A stretch of DNA of 64,000 nt from Microcebus murinus. Lineage: Eukaryota; Chordata; Mammalia; Primates; Cheirogaleidae. Both the position numbers and the translations under genes were made by a program. The stretch lies in assembly GCF_040939455.1 (NCBI RefSeq), contig NC_134108.1, positions 53,753,501 through 53,817,500 on the forward strand, in the 5' to 3' direction. Numbering within the stretch: the first letter of the stretch is position 1; the number at the start of each line of letters is the position of its first letter. Below, piece after piece: positions 47,640 through 59,824 of the stretch. The notes under the pieces were generated by a model, which saw nothing but the letters and a program-made list of their open reading frames with translations, did not search any database and was not told where the DNA came from.

Positions 47640-48120
47640 ATTACATAAAAAATTACCCCCAAATTTAGCAGTTTAAAACAATTTTTATTATTTCCCCCAA
47701 TTTCTCCGGGGCAGGAAACTAAGAGTAGTTTAGCTGGGTGGTTCTTGCTCAGAATCTCTTAGAAGGTTGCAGTCAAGCTGTTGGCTGTAAGTCAGTCATC
47801 TAGAGACTCCATTAGTGTTAGAACAACTTTTGTGTTCACTCCCAGGGTTGCTGGCAGGATTCAGTTCCTCACTGGCTATTCACTCAGGGTTTCAGTTCCT
47901 TGCCATAGTGGCTTCTTCATGGGGGCTAAGTTTTCCCAACACAAAACATCCAGCTTCTCCACCACGAGTAATTCAAGAGTAAAAGAACAATCAAGGTGGA
48001 GCCCGCTGTAGTTTTATAACTTAATGTGGGGGGAGAAACTCCATCATTTCTTCTGTATTCTATTGATCACAAATATCAACCCTGGTACAATACAGAAGGA
48101 TATTATAATTTCTTAGAGAC
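47640..48120. repeat. Ancient interspersed repeat (family uncertain)
   Basis: 'ttacccccaaatttagcagt', 'ttagctgggtggttcttgct', 'gttgcagtcaagctgttggc', 'gttgctggcaggattcagtt', 'ttctattgatcacaaatatc' follow the order of a widespread old mammalian repeat related to 17296-17665. The 76-codon frame at 47781-48011 lies inside it and is not a gene. Confidence 0.5.
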
Positions 48121-48654
48121 CAATTTATACAAAAGGTCACTCCTCAAAATTGTTTCTGATGACATGATTACTTTCCTTGCAGGTATTCATATTTTAGACC
48201 CAGGAAGTTTTAGAATTAAGTGAAAAATTGTTAAAATAATCAAATCATAATATTTGTATTTTTACATTTTGTGTAGATTTTAATGTTTAGGTGAATTTGG
48301 CTTATTAATGTAAGTTATCCTTGTAGTTCCAATTAAAACAGGTAATAAACTGATACAGATTTGTGATCTTAAGGAGAAATTTTAATGAATATATATATTG
48401 TATTGAATCATTTAAAAAATATGAATTTATTCATTAAAGTCATGGAATTATCTCATTCTTAGAGTAAATGCATATATTTTGTAAGAAATTACATATAAAA
48501 ATACATATATGAAGTTTAGAATATTTGAAGGTATGATTTGTAAATAGGACTAAGTATTGCTTAAAGTCCACTAAAAGTGGTTGTTAAAATGCATTAGATT
48601 TATAACTAGAATTTTACATTTTTTAACCTAAATTTAGAAGTTTAAAGGACAAGT
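48121..48654. other. Unique AT-rich sequence
   Basis: No gene or repeat recognised. Confidence 0.6.
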
Positions 48655-48928
48655 TTTTTTTAAAAGACAGTGTCTTGCTCTTTTCCCAGGCTGATATGCA
48701 GAGTTGTTTTCATAGCTCACTGCAGCTTCAAATTCCTGGGCTCATGTAATGCCCCTCTCAGCCTCCTGAGTGTCTGGGCCTATAGGTATATATCACCATG
48801 CCCAGCTAATTGTTCTTATATTTTTAGAAATGGAGTCTCACTATGCAGCACCCAGGCTTGTCTCAAACTCCTTTCCTCTAGTGGTGCTCTCACCTCAGCA
48901 TTCTGAGTCACTGGGATTAAAGGTATGA
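48655..48928 (-). mobile_element. Old Alu (AluJ-like), reverse
   Basis: Reads 'agacagtgtcttgctctttt', 'tcatagctcactgcagcttc', 'accatgcccagctaattgtt', 'gggattaaaggtatgagg': both arms in reverse orientation, strongly diverged, lacking the lemur-type linker and a clear duplication. The 78-codon frame at 48670-48906 is Alu sequence. Confidence 0.85.
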
Positions 48929-49086
48929 GGAGAATTTAAATTTTAATGTGTAAGTTTAATAAATCAAACAATCACATGATATAGTAACTTTTCAATTCAC
49001 CATTTGGAATAATTTCAACACAGAAAACTAGCAAGAATAGTACAAAAGACTCATGTGGACACTTTACCCAGATTCCACAATTTTTT

Positions 49087-49415
49087 TTTTTAATATTTTT
49101 TTTTGAAACAAGAGTCTCACTGTGTTGCCCAGGCTAGAATGAGTGCCATGGTGTCAGCCTAGCTCATAGTAACCTCAAACTCCTGGGCTCAACTGATTCT
49201 ACTGCCTCAGCCTCCCAAGTAGCTGGGACTACAGGCATGCGCCACCATGCCTGGCTAATTTTTTGTATATAAGTTTTAGTTGCTCAATTTCTTTCTATTT
49301 TTAGTAGAGATGGGGTCTCGCTCAGGCTGGTTTCGAACTCCTGACCTTGAACAATCCACCTGCCTCGGCCTCCCAGAGTGCTAGGATTATAGGCGTGAGC
49401 CACAACGCTCGGCCT
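49087..49415 (-). mobile_element. Strepsirrhine-type Alu, reverse
   Basis: Starts with T-rich tail sequence, then 'gagtctcactgtgttgccca', and ends 'gtgagccacaacgctcggcc'. Between the arms lies 'gttgctcaatttctttctat', a variant of the lemur-type linker. Identical 15-bp duplications ATTCCACAATTTTTT occur at 49072-49086 and 49416-49430. Inserted into the ancient L1. Confidence 0.92.
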
Positions 49416-49689
49416 ATTCCACAATTTTTTAACATGTTCTGTATTTACCTTGTGCCAACATTATTCTCTCTCTTTTTCTCATACATATATGTGTGTGTAT
49501 ATATATATGATATGATATAAAGATATAGTTGTATATAAATAAATATTTGCTCTGTGAATCATTGAGGATAAGTTGCAGTTATGATGCTGACTTCCCTCTA
49601 AACATTTCTGTGTATATTTACTGCAAATAAAATCACACTACTTAATAACTATGGTATAATCATGAATACTAGAAAAAAAGATTGGTGAT

Positions 49690-50500
49690 TGCTTTGGAAA
49701 ACACTCCCCAAACCATGCTTTCCTCTAAACTCCACAACAATCAACACAGAAGAGGACTTCTGTGAACAAGTGTGGTTTTTTTTCCCCACACACCAAGTAG
49801 TAGACACCAGCAGGGTGTCCTCGAATTCAATTCCAACACTGTCTACCCAGAGGTAGTGTCAGATCCGACAGGATCTGAGCGTCAGGCCCCAAGACTGCTC
49901 CCCACACCCAGACACCAGTCACAAGTATGGGCCTCCAGAGCTTCTGACCAACCTGCTTCAAGCTGGGATTTCCATGACCCCTGCCCTCTTTGGGGTCAAT
50001 TAGTTTGCTGGAGTGGCTCACTGAACTCAAAGAAACACTTAACTTGCATTTACTGATTTTTCATAAAGAATATTACAAAGGATACACATGAAGAGATGTG
50101 TAGGGTGAAGTATAGGGAAAGGGGAAGGAGCTTCTATTCCCATCTAGGGCACACCACCCTCCAGGAACCTCCACATGTTCACCTATCCGGAAGCCCTCTG
50201 ACCCCAGTCCTCTTGGGTTTTTATGGAAACGTCATTACATAAGCATGAATGACAACCATGTAGAAATGTAATTGGACAAAGGCACATGACCTAAACCCAC
50301 AAGTCCTGCCTGGTCAGATTCTCCCTGGCCTCTCTGTGTAACCTTCCTTCCTTCAGGGTATGGAGCAGGATCCTCTCTGGAATGAGGGTCTTTGACCCAC
50401 AATCACATAAGAGTCTTGACTTGGGCAGATAAAGGAAGACAGAAGGTCAGAGAGATCCTATCTCCTGAGGCTACTCCGGAGAGCTAAATTGCCCCAACAT
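49690..50500 (-). mobile_element. ERV LTR (MER21/MLT2-like), reverse
   Basis: On the minus strand it would start near TGTTGGGGCAATTTAGC (complement of 50484-50500). It contains, on the plus strand, 'ctggagtggctcactgaact', 'gcatttactgatttttcata', 'gacaccagcagggtgtcctc' and 'acactgtctacccagaggta', which I recognise from an old ERV-L-group LTR. It interrupts the ancient L1 at 48985-51880. Family name is a best guess and borders are within about 20 bp. Confidence 0.6.
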
Positions 50501-51880
50501 TATAACCAAGTACTATGGGAGTTATGAAACTCCACAGGAACCATGGATGAAAAGCAATATATGTAACACCGCAGTGATATACTTCCATCCAATCCACAGA
50601 CCTCTTTCAAATTTTGCCAATTATTCTAATAACATCCTTTATAAACATTTGTCCTTCAGGCAAAGGATCAAATCTAGGATCAGATCATTTGTTGCATTTA
50701 TTTGTGTCTTTAATCTCCCTCAATCTGGAAGAGCTCCTCAGTTATTTATTTTTCTTCTTTTCCATGACCTTGAAAATTTTGAGAAGTACAAGCTAAAATA
50801 ACTACTTTGTAGACTGTCCCTCAGTTTGAGATTGTTTGATGTTTCCTCATGATTATGTTCAAGATTCACATTTTTAGCAAAAATATCATAGAAATAATGG
50901 TATGTTCTCAGAGCATCAGGAGACATATGATGTTGGTTTGTCTCGTTACTAGTGATGCTAGCTGTTGCCACTGGGTTAAGATCTTATGTCTCCAGATTCT
51001 CCACTGTAACGCTAATTCATAAGTATTTGTACATATTAATTTCTTCATATTAAGTGATAATATTTGTAAATATTTATGGAGCTACTTTGAGACAATGTAA
51101 ATTTCTTTCTCATAATTTTTTTACCTAATAGTATTAGCATTCATTGATGATTCTTGCCTAAAACAGTTATTACTATAATGATTTCCCAATGGTGATTTTC
51201 TAATTCCAGCATTTTTCTATGTTTATTAGTTAACATTCTAACATAAAGTGGAGTTTTTACTTCTCCTCCATTTATTTATTTATTCATATCAGATAAACTC
51301 AGGTATTTCTATTTTATCTAATAACTTATAATGCATTACTATCAAATTTTCCCAGATGTGGCCAGTAGGAGCCTCTGTAGTCCTGTGTTCTTTGACATGT
51401 TCCCATCATCTTCTGAGCATTTCCCAACTTTTCAGTCTGACAAGATTTTTCCAGACTTATGCCTATGCCAACCCTGAAATCAGTCATTTCTTCAATGAAT
51501 TCTGGTTCCTGTTAGTGGAGAACAGATACTTAGAAAGAATTGAGTGCTAGTGTGCTTGGTAGTACTATGATGACATCATTTCTAAGTCCTTTCACAAGAC
51601 ACATACTCAATATTTTCTACATCTAACCGCATATATAAATAAACATATAAATAATATCTACTACATATAGTAAATCATATGTATAAATACATATATTGTG
51701 AATTCACATCTATACCTCCAATTCTAATCCAATTCCAAGGGATTTATTTTATTCTTTTCCCTTTCCATATCTGTATGTTTTTCCTCCAACCCTGAGAAAC
51801 CTAGTTCCCGATGTACTCAATATTTCAACTTATTTGTTTAGTACCCTTGCATATAACCATACCCTTGCCAAGCAGGCCCC

Positions 51881-52055
51881 AACCCCCTGAACTTTCTACA
51901 GAATTTTTCTGTGTGAACAAATCCTAAGAAGTCCTCTCCAACTAACCTGATCCTGTCATTTCATTGAGGTTGTGCAGGCCATATAAGCCCTGCCTCCATT
52001 CCAAGTGATGTATTAACAGTTATAATGATGTAATAGTTTATAGGATTCAATAATT
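51881..52055. other. Unique sequence
   Basis: No gene or repeat recognised. Confidence 0.55.
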
Positions 52056-52104
52056 AAAAACACATTTCTTTTTTTTTTTATTATTAGGTTTTTTTTTTTT
52101 TTTT

Positions 52105-52194
52105 GCCCAGGAATCCAAGGTTGCTGTGAGCTAGGCTGACGCCACGGCACTCACCAGGCAACAGAGTGAGACTCTGTCTCAAAAAAACAAAAAA
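52105..52194 (+). mobile_element. Alu 3' end fragment within the composite
   Basis: 'gaggctgacgccacggcact'-type right-arm end: begins GCCCAGGAATCCAAGGTTGC and ends 'gtgagactctgtctc' plus an A-rich tail. It lacks its left arm and abuts a T16 run directly. Confidence 0.85.
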
Positions 52195-52401
52195 GCTTAA
52201 GTTTCAGGGCCCCTCTTTCACATGGGTGCCTTCCAACCCCTGTGCCTAATCTTGAACTCTTAATTTTATGCTACTTTTCATAAAGAGGGCCCCCTACAAT
52301 TGTCTAAGCTTCAGGACCTAAAAACCTAGATCCACCCCTAAACTCAGCTTCCCATGTTAACATAAACACTACTATCTTACTTAGTAATTTCAGTCTAAGG
52401 G

Positions 52402-52531
52402 TTTTTTTTTTTTTTTGAGACAGAGTCTTGTTCTGTCACCCAGGCTAGAGTGCAGTGTAATCATCATAGCTCATAGCAACCTCACACTCCTGACCTCAAG
52501 TGATCCTCCTGCCTGAGCCTCCCAGAGTGCC
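52402..52531 (-). mobile_element. Alu monomer-like unit, reverse, within the composite
   Basis: T15 run, 'gagacagagtcttgttctgt', then 'tcctgcctgagcctcccaga' ending at GTGCC. About 115 bp without the tail, a single arm whose 5' part looks left-arm-like and 3' part right-arm-like. Confidence 0.8.
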
Positions 52532-52547
52532 AAAAATACATTTCTTT

Positions 52548-53069
52548 ATTCAAATGGGAAGTCTTCAATGTATTACACAAGCCTCATTCAAGAAACTTTG
52601 GCCAACATGATTACTTTCTGCCATTAAACAGGCTTTGGACAAAGTGTAGAATTAAAATTCCTGGAGCACAACATCTAATTGTCTAGAATTCTATGATTAA
52701 TAAGGAAATGGAGCAACTACTTATTTAAAACCTCTTGGGCTCAGGTTACTCTAAATCTGTAAATTGGGGAGGATTGTTTTGAAACCAGTTTCTGGATCCT
52801 CAAGGGTTAGTGCTGAGGGGAATAGGGATAGTGAAGTAAAGAAGGAAAAGGAGACATCGAGGGGTTCTGAAGTCACTACTCCTACTTCAACCAGAGCAGC
52901 ACTTACTGCTCTATTTATATATCGGACTTTTATTTTACTACAAGGTCCCACTACTAAAGTTTAATGTTTGGAAACTACTGGCTTAGTGCAACCATTCTGT
53001 GCATTTTAGACAGTTTTGTTTAAAGCCCTTCCCTTCATTCATCAAATCTTTCCCATAGTGCCTAGCAAT
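52548..53069. other. Unique sequence
   Basis: No gene recognised; the 66-codon frames on both strands near 52751-52964 have no recognisable product. Confidence 0.6.
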
Positions 53070-53225
53070 GAGGTTTAGTGGGAAAAGCATGCATTAACTT
53101 GGAACTGTTCTATAAATTAGAATGCCTATTCCACAGCAAAATTGTGAGGGCTTAAATAAGATGATGCATGTTGTGTCCAGCACAAGAAGGTTTAGAATAG
53201 GCAATCAATAAATGTAATTATTTCC
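53070..53225 (+). repeat. MIR fragment, sense
   Basis: 'gtgagggcttaaataagatg', 'tgttgtgtccagcacaagaa' and 'gcaatcaataaatgtaatta' match the 3' half of MIR. Confidence 0.5.
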
Positions 53226-53567
53226 CTTTTTTTCTACTACACTGGTGAGCAGCTAGTCGGTTCTTAATAGGTATTTGTTAAGACGAATTACATCTCAGCA
53301 TTTTGCCGCTTAATACTAACCTGTCTCGATTTCAGATAGCTTTTGTTGAAGGTTTACAACCAATTTATTTTGACCAATATTTCCAAACAAGTTAGTTGAT
53401 TTACAATCTGCTTCCTGTAGGTGGTTCTTTGTGGTGGTAGGAATGGGGAAGGAGAGAAAATTATCCAGAAAATTTGAAGTTAAAATTAACCATTGAGAAT
53501 TAAATTAAAGAAAATCAACATGTAATAAATGAGATTACGCATTTATTCAATAATTCATCTTAAGTGA

Positions 53568-53805
53568 TATTAGTAGCTAAGATATATTGAGCATTTTCTC
53601 TGTGCCAGGTATTTTGCAAAGCTCTTTATAAACAATTCTATGAAGTAAATACTGTCATCAGTCTTATTTTACAAATGAGAAACTTGAGGCTTAGGAATGT
53701 AAAGTAATTTGCTCAAGGTTACACAACTAGGAATAACTGAATTCAAATTCTGGCAATCTGATCTCAATCTGCACAGTTAACTAATTAACCTACCATACCA
53801 TAATC
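53568..53805 (-). repeat. MIR SINE, reverse
   Basis: Clear antisense order: 'gagcattttctctgtgccag', 'caaagctctttataaacaat', 'ttacaaatgagaaacttgag', 'caaggttacacaactaggaa', 'gaattcaaattctggcaatc'. Confidence 0.8.
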
Positions 53806-53854
53806 TGTGAATGGAAGTTTGATTACCAAAAAAGAATACTTTTTAAAGGTATTA

Positions 53855-53995
53855 AATATTTATTAAGCTAATATGTTATGTGGTAAGTGCTAGAGATATA
53901 GCAGTGTATTATACATGTTTCCCCTTCTCTAGTAGGATGAGACTGGAAACATAAATACAAATGATAAAATTCTCATGATAAAAATGAACATATCG
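53855..53995. repeat. L2-like fragment
   Basis: 'taaatatttattaagctaat', 'ggtaagtgctagagatatag', 'gtttccccttctctagtagg' follow the same ancient repeat as 41450-42780. Confidence 0.45.
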
Positions 53996-54414
53996 ACACA
54001 TTTAATCAGAAGGCTTATCAATTGCATTATATTTACTCTGAACAAAGAGCTTCTTCATAAAACCAAGGTGACATGTAAGAAAACTAGAAAAGAGGAAACT
54101 TAAGAGAAACACTTTTTCAGTTGTTCATAAGCCTTGTGTAGGGGAGGGGATGACATAACCAACCAGTTTTTCTGGACAGGTGTCTTTGACATGGAGACAG
54201 ATGTGCGAGCCTATCAGAGCTCTGTGATATTAACCATCAACGATACATATCTTTGCTATGATTTCATACTGTTCCTCTTAAGTTACCTTTTCTATTCTAA
54301 TTATAAATGATTAAATGAGCATAATAATTTATGCATTATAGGGTATTAAGAGTTCAGTCAGTTTATACAAATCCACTATAGCTTAGTCAATTATCAGTGA
54401 ACTAAATAACAAAT
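53996..54414. other. Unique sequence
   Basis: No gene or repeat recognised. Confidence 0.6.
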
Positions 54415-54766
<352 letters not shown>

Positions 54767-54991
54767 GCTTTTTATTATGCAAAGACAGAGAACAAGCTCT
54801 GAAAAATGGTAAACCCACAGAGTGTCCACTACCTTGTAGGGTGAGGCCCTTTCTGGGTAACCAGGTAGCTTCTGGACATACCATTTTATCTCACTGCTCT
54901 CTCTTAGTGTAGCATTTCTCTTCTTCTTTAGTTTCCCTTCTCCAAAATGTTAAGGTATATTTTCCTCTTGGGTAGCACCAATTGAATCAAT

Positions 54992-55019
54992 AATTCTAGC
55001 TGTTCTCACAGCTAGAATT
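54992..55019. repeat. Perfect 12-bp inverted repeat
   Basis: AATTCTAGCTGT and ACAGCTAGAATT are exact reverse complements with a 4-base loop TCTC, so the region can fold into a tight hairpin. No following T run marks it as a terminator. Confidence 0.9.
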
Positions 55020-55133
55020 CCTGCTAATATAACTTTTCATCAGCACTTTTATTAAATACATTGCAAACCCATGTATTCTTGGGTATATGCTACCTCCCAT
55101 GCTCTCACACACCTCATTCTGCTTGATTCTCAC

Positions 55134-55165
55134 TGCCTAATAATAATAATACCTCTTATTAGGCA
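55134..55165. repeat. 10-bp inverted repeat
   Basis: TGCCTAATAA and TTATTAGGCA pair exactly across a 12-base loop containing part of an ATA/AAT run. Confidence 0.8.
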
Positions 55166-58100
55166 ACCTTGAATTGTAATGTAGACTCTCAATAAAATTC
55201 ACTTGTATGATAAATTAATGAGGTGACTTAAATTAGAATTTTATCACAGCTTTATTTTATAGAGCTCTCCTTTCACTATCTTTTAGAAAGCAAAGAGGAA
55301 AAAAAACAAACTTTGCAAAATCCACTCTATAAGCTTACCTCCTTGGCTAATATCTTCAAGGCATTCATCAATACCAGCACTGCTCAGACAGAACTATTCA
55401 TGCCCTGCTAATGGGCTAGGCTTTTATTTAAATCGTGGCTAGAACATACTAATGGCATTAGACAGACCTGCTGATTTGCCTTGGGATAATAAAATCCAGT
55501 TTAACATCAACAAAATGAATACCCTTTTACAGCACTGCTTGAACTTAATGTTTGCGCTAAAGTATATAATTTGGCATTCTTGCTTATGAAATGTGTTGCT
55601 CTATACAAATTTTTGACATCTTAAGTTTTGTCTTCAATTCTGTTTATGCTGATCTTCATATTGTTGGACATTTAATCTCTTCAGAGCACTTGTACTCAAC
55701 TTTGTGAAGAAATGGTCTTATAACTTGCCCAATTTTCAATAATGGCTCATCTAGGTAATAAAACTGTTCACAAAATATAAAGATATTTTTTGTGTTATAT
55801 CCTGGGAAGCAACTTGATACTAAAGAAAACAGACAGGAAGAACATTCAACATTGTAATCTCATTCACGTAATTTACCTATCATCGAAGTCTCAGAAATAA
55901 TTAAGCATATTGAAACAGAAAAGTTTTTCTGTTTATTTACAGACTACATATATGTACTTCTAATTCAAAGAAGTATGTGGGGTAAAATTTTTGTTCAAAT
56001 GAACTTATATTCTTACAAGCAAGTTTATACACAGGTCTTTAAAGAGAAAACATAATAAATTAAAATTAGATTTCCATTTAATTAAAATTTGAGTATTAAT
56101 GAATATTAATAAAAGTATATAAACTATACTTAACCCTCCTCATTCTAATATTGACACGTCTGTCTATTTGGATGATAATTGGTGGCAATGCTGAGGTTGG
56201 AGGATAACTTTGACTGATTCTTCTTAAATTAATTTAATTCAGTCATGGATGGAATCATGGATTAATATGATACCTGACCTATGATGTAAAAATTTTTAAA
56301 ATATGAAAAAGAAACCTAGACATGAAAAAACAAACCTGTTCAAAATTTTAAAGTAGAGCATAACTATAAGAGTACTGATTGACTCATTTTTCTACATGAA
56401 AGAAAATTGCCTTGAGAAAAAAAATATGTTCTCATTTTAACACTTCTGAAAATAACACCGTTGTTCTTGATTGGAAGCTAATTTTGAATTGTAACAGTAA
56501 TTACTAAAGTGAACTAGAAAAAGAAATATGGATAAAAAATCTCCATGGCTACAACCAATTGTGTTGTCTGATAGACGTTCCCAAATGTAGGTTTTATAAC
56601 CAACTGGACCTGAAGCACTTGTTAAAAACACCAACAACTGAGCCCTATCTATTGAAGCAGAAACCACGGTATTGTTAAAAAAACCCCACATGTGATTATC
56701 ATGTTCACCTACTTGTGAGCACCATAAAGTCCAACATTTCTTCCCTCCATTGGCTCATCTGTAAAGTACTCGAGGGAATAATTTTCATAAACTTTGCAGA
56801 GACAACAGAAAGAAGTGAAGAGAGATTGCATGTAATGCAATGATCATACCTGCAATACTGAGCAGAAACGGAGACCATATGTCCAGGTTAGCATAGTCCT
56901 TGCAGGTAGGAAGGATGGAAATCAGGCTTGCTAATCACAGGATTAGTTTGACTGTGGGGCTAGGAAAGAGGTTTCTTTTGAATATGTACCTTGGTTACTG
57001 CTAGTGAAAATGAGAGCTGGAAAAAACGAGCCAGCAGGAAGCATGCAGAAGATTTTGAGAGGAAAGTGACATGAGGGACGTGAGCCATGGTGTTCTTTTT
57101 CTCTGAAAGAAGCCATTAAAACATGGAATTGGAAGTATCAGGGAGCAAGAGTGTTCAAGTTTGCATAATGTATCCAAAAGATAGTTGTGAAAGTCCTGGA
57201 GGACTGGAGATTATCATAAGCACAATGAGGAGAGGGAGGAAAAGGGGGTATTTTCACCAGAGGCAATATGGGGGTTCAAGGTATTTAATTGAAACATTCA
57301 AAAGTAAATGTGACTACTTTATAATTTGAGGGGGGGAATGGGATGCAATGTTTAAATTAGTCTTTTTTCCAATTACATGGATTTCATTATTCTACCTTGT
57401 CATACCAACTCTAGCCTACATCCACAATATACACAGTGTCAGCAAAAGTGCCAGCCAGCCCCTCTGTTGGTTTGGTTGTTTGTCATCTCACTCTCAGCCT
57501 TCCTGAAGTTCCATGAAGTTCCCTTTGATGTTAGCAAGAATCAAGGCTCATAATTAGTAGGATCCCAGATTAGGAGGCTTTGGAAAACTTTAGAGGATAG
57601 CATTATCCCTTATCTAGCTATTTCCTAAGGCTAGATCACGGTATTTCCTCTTCCTCCATCACACTAGAAAGTACAGAGACTGTACCCTTAGGAAGAGTCA
57701 TGGTGAAACTGGAGCGAAAGAATGGCTTCTCTCTGCTCTTTTAGCAGAACATAATTTCTTGCAAACAAAAGGAAAGTACAAGCCCATAAATTTGTGTTAA
57801 TAGCTTGTAAAAGTTTCCATAAAGTGATAAACTCTTTGAAAAGTATATTTTGCTTGCTTTAGTATCCTACTATCTGTACTTTTTCTCCCATCACTGGTTA
57901 ATATACTGCAATTTGATTCTTATGCTGAAGATGCACTCCATATAACCACCCACTTTTCATAAGAAGTCATTAGAGCTGCAATGTGAAAATCTACCTTGAT
58001 TACAAACATGCACATTTTCCATGCTGCTAATATAAAATAAATGTCATACTTTTACCAGCTTTTCTTACCAAAAGAGTTGATATTAAGGAGCTATTAAAAA

Positions 58101-58659
58101 ACCTAAATCATGAACCATTATTCATTCAACAGTCAAAAAAAAAATGAAAAAGAAAGCATCTATGTGTTAGATGCTATTAGCACATGCTGAATGCCAGTTA
58201 TAATGATCCCATTAAATCAGATGTGATGAATAGTTCATGAAGTCTGACTTTATGTTATTTCTGGAACTTCTGTTTATATTCTTCCTGGAAATAATGGTCC
58301 AAGGCCTTATCTGCCTGGGGGCTTTACTGCTTTTTCCCCCCACCAGGTTTCTTTGATTCTAGCTCCAGGGAGTTATAGTTTTCTATACAGACACTGAAGA
58401 CAGAAAAGGTCATCTCAAAAACACTGTTAAGAGGCCATTGTTTCTTTGCCTTCTTAAACCATAGGTGGAAAATGAACAAGAAATCTTTTTGAGAGGAAAA
58501 GATCTAACCTAAAAGCCTTTAAAGTCCCCTCCCATATTTCATTCATTACGTCCATTGTTCTGGAAGCAAACATTTCCTCTTCTACTCTCATTGTAATCAT
58601 TGTATCTCCAATAGTTTGTCTGGTGGATATAGCTACTGTGCAGTATCAAAAGCAGTCAA

Positions 58660-58995
58660 TTAAGGTGATTTTTAAGAGCTAACTTGTGAAGCAGGGGCTC
58701 TTTGTTTAGTGCTGTCAGCCTGATAACAAATGAAAATTAAATAGTGGTTCATCTGGGCAGGATGATAGCGAGACTTGGAACTTTGTATTTAACAAGCAGG
58801 CTTTCCACAGCGCCTACCTTGTCAGGGATACCTGCTGAGGCTCCCAGAACCCAGGAGGGCCAGATAAACAGACACTATGCTTCAGGACAAAAGTAGAAGA
58901 GCTAATAAACCATATGCATGCTAATAGAGGCCAAGAAAGTATTTGACATTAGTTTCGCATTTGTATTGAGAGACTCCTAAGAAAAGTGGATGATG
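58660..58995. promoter_or_regulatory. Candidate conserved non-coding element
   Basis: Repeat-free and higher in complexity than its surroundings, with an octamer-like 'catatgcatgctaatag' near 58912 and several TAAT and GATA-like sites. Enhancer-like by appearance only. Confidence 0.2.
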
Positions 58996-59374
58996 CCAAA
59001 GAGGCTGCAGTGATTAAAATGAAATTGAAACCCTAATCAGAAGGAAGCAAAGACACTAGTGTGAATTTCAAAGGAAGTGCATATATGAGAAATATGTGGG
59101 CACTCTTTTGGTAAGTAACAAATTAGTGATATGAAATGACTCCAAGAGGAAAAAAAAATGAAAAAACAAAAAGGAAACAGTACAAGGATAGACAACATAG
59201 TCAATGGGGAATATTTGGAGGAGGATGTCATAAGTAACCAAAATTCAAAGTTCTATACTTGCCCCTTCTATTTTTTGATGTCTGGTATACACACAAAAAA
59301 CATTACTTGTGTAATCCTTGATATAAATTAGTTCTAAAAGGTTAGTCCAGAACCACTACCTCCCACCATCTAGA
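58996..59374. other. Unique sequence
   Basis: No gene or repeat recognised. Confidence 0.55.
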
Positions 59375-59516
59375 GAAGATCCAAGATTTCCAGTGGATGC
59401 CTGAAAATAAAGATAGCATCCAACCCTATAGACCCCATGTTTTTTTAATATGATAACCAAGACGACTACTGAGTGACTAGTGAGTCTGAGTAATGCATAC
59501 AGCGTGGATAGGCTAC

Positions 59517-59739
59517 CAGAGGTCCTCAAACTTTTAAAAAATGGGGCCAGTTCACTGTCTTTCAGACTGTTGGAGGGCCCTTGGAGAGTGCAGTGCATAT
59601 TCCACACTTTCCCAATGTGGGCCTGGGACTAGTCAGCTGCTAAGCAGGACAGGCAGTGGTGGCAAAAACACCCAGTGGGCCGGATAAATGTCCCCGGTAG
59701 GCCGCATGTGGCTCCTGGGCCTTATTTTGAGGACCCCTG
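59517..59739. mobile_element. MER1-type hAT-Charlie MITE inside the Tigger element
   Basis: Starts CAGAGGTCCTCAAACTTT and ends TTTTGAGGACCCCTG. The internal 'ggccagttcactgtctttca' and 'caggcagtggtggcaaaaac' are the reverse of the copy at 39681-39872. No clear 8-bp duplication remains. Confidence 0.85.
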
Positions 59740-59824
59740 GAGACAAAGGGATGATTTATTTCCCAGGAAGGACGGCGTGAGATTTCATCACGCTACTCAG
59801 AATGTCACACAATTGAAACTTATA

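Larger units (their letters stand above)
48985..51880. mobile_element. Ancient L1M-like element, twice interrupted
   Basis: Three blocks (48985-49086, 49431-49689, 50501-51880) form one continuous old repeat once the inner insertions are removed. Diagnostic text includes 'agcaagaatagtacaaaaga', 'aggataagttgcagttatga', 'aaattttgccaattattcta', 'gaagagctcctcagttattt', 'tgatgtttcctcatgattat', 'ttgatgattcttgcctaaaa' and 'ttctggttcctgttagtgga'. I assign it to old L1 untranslated sequence from memory, without a firm subfamily or strand. All open frames in it are non-functional. Confidence 0.55.
52056..52547 (-). mobile_element. Composite Alu insertion with apparent 3' transduction
   Basis: Bounded by 16-bp direct repeats AAAAACACATTTCTTT (52056-52071) and AAAAATACATTTCTTT (52532-52547), one mismatch. 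Read on the minus strand between them: an Alu monomer-like unit (52531 to 52417) with its own A15 tail (52416-52402), 205 bp of non-Alu sequence (52399 to 52195), a truncated Alu piece in the opposite sense (52194 to 52105), then A16 and a second A-rich block as the final tail. One pair of duplications around the whole unit implies a single retrotransposition that read through the first tail. Confidence 0.65.
54767..58659. other. Mostly unique AT-rich sequence
   Basis: Nearly 4 kb without a gene or clear repeat. Contains the inverted repeats at 54992-55019 and 55134-55165. 55430-55680 is repeat-free with mixed composition and might be conserved, which cannot be tested here. Confidence 0.55.

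Noticed and set aside
49490..49530. TG/TA repeat considered as a long microsatellite
   Set aside because: Only a few units of each repeat with interruptions.
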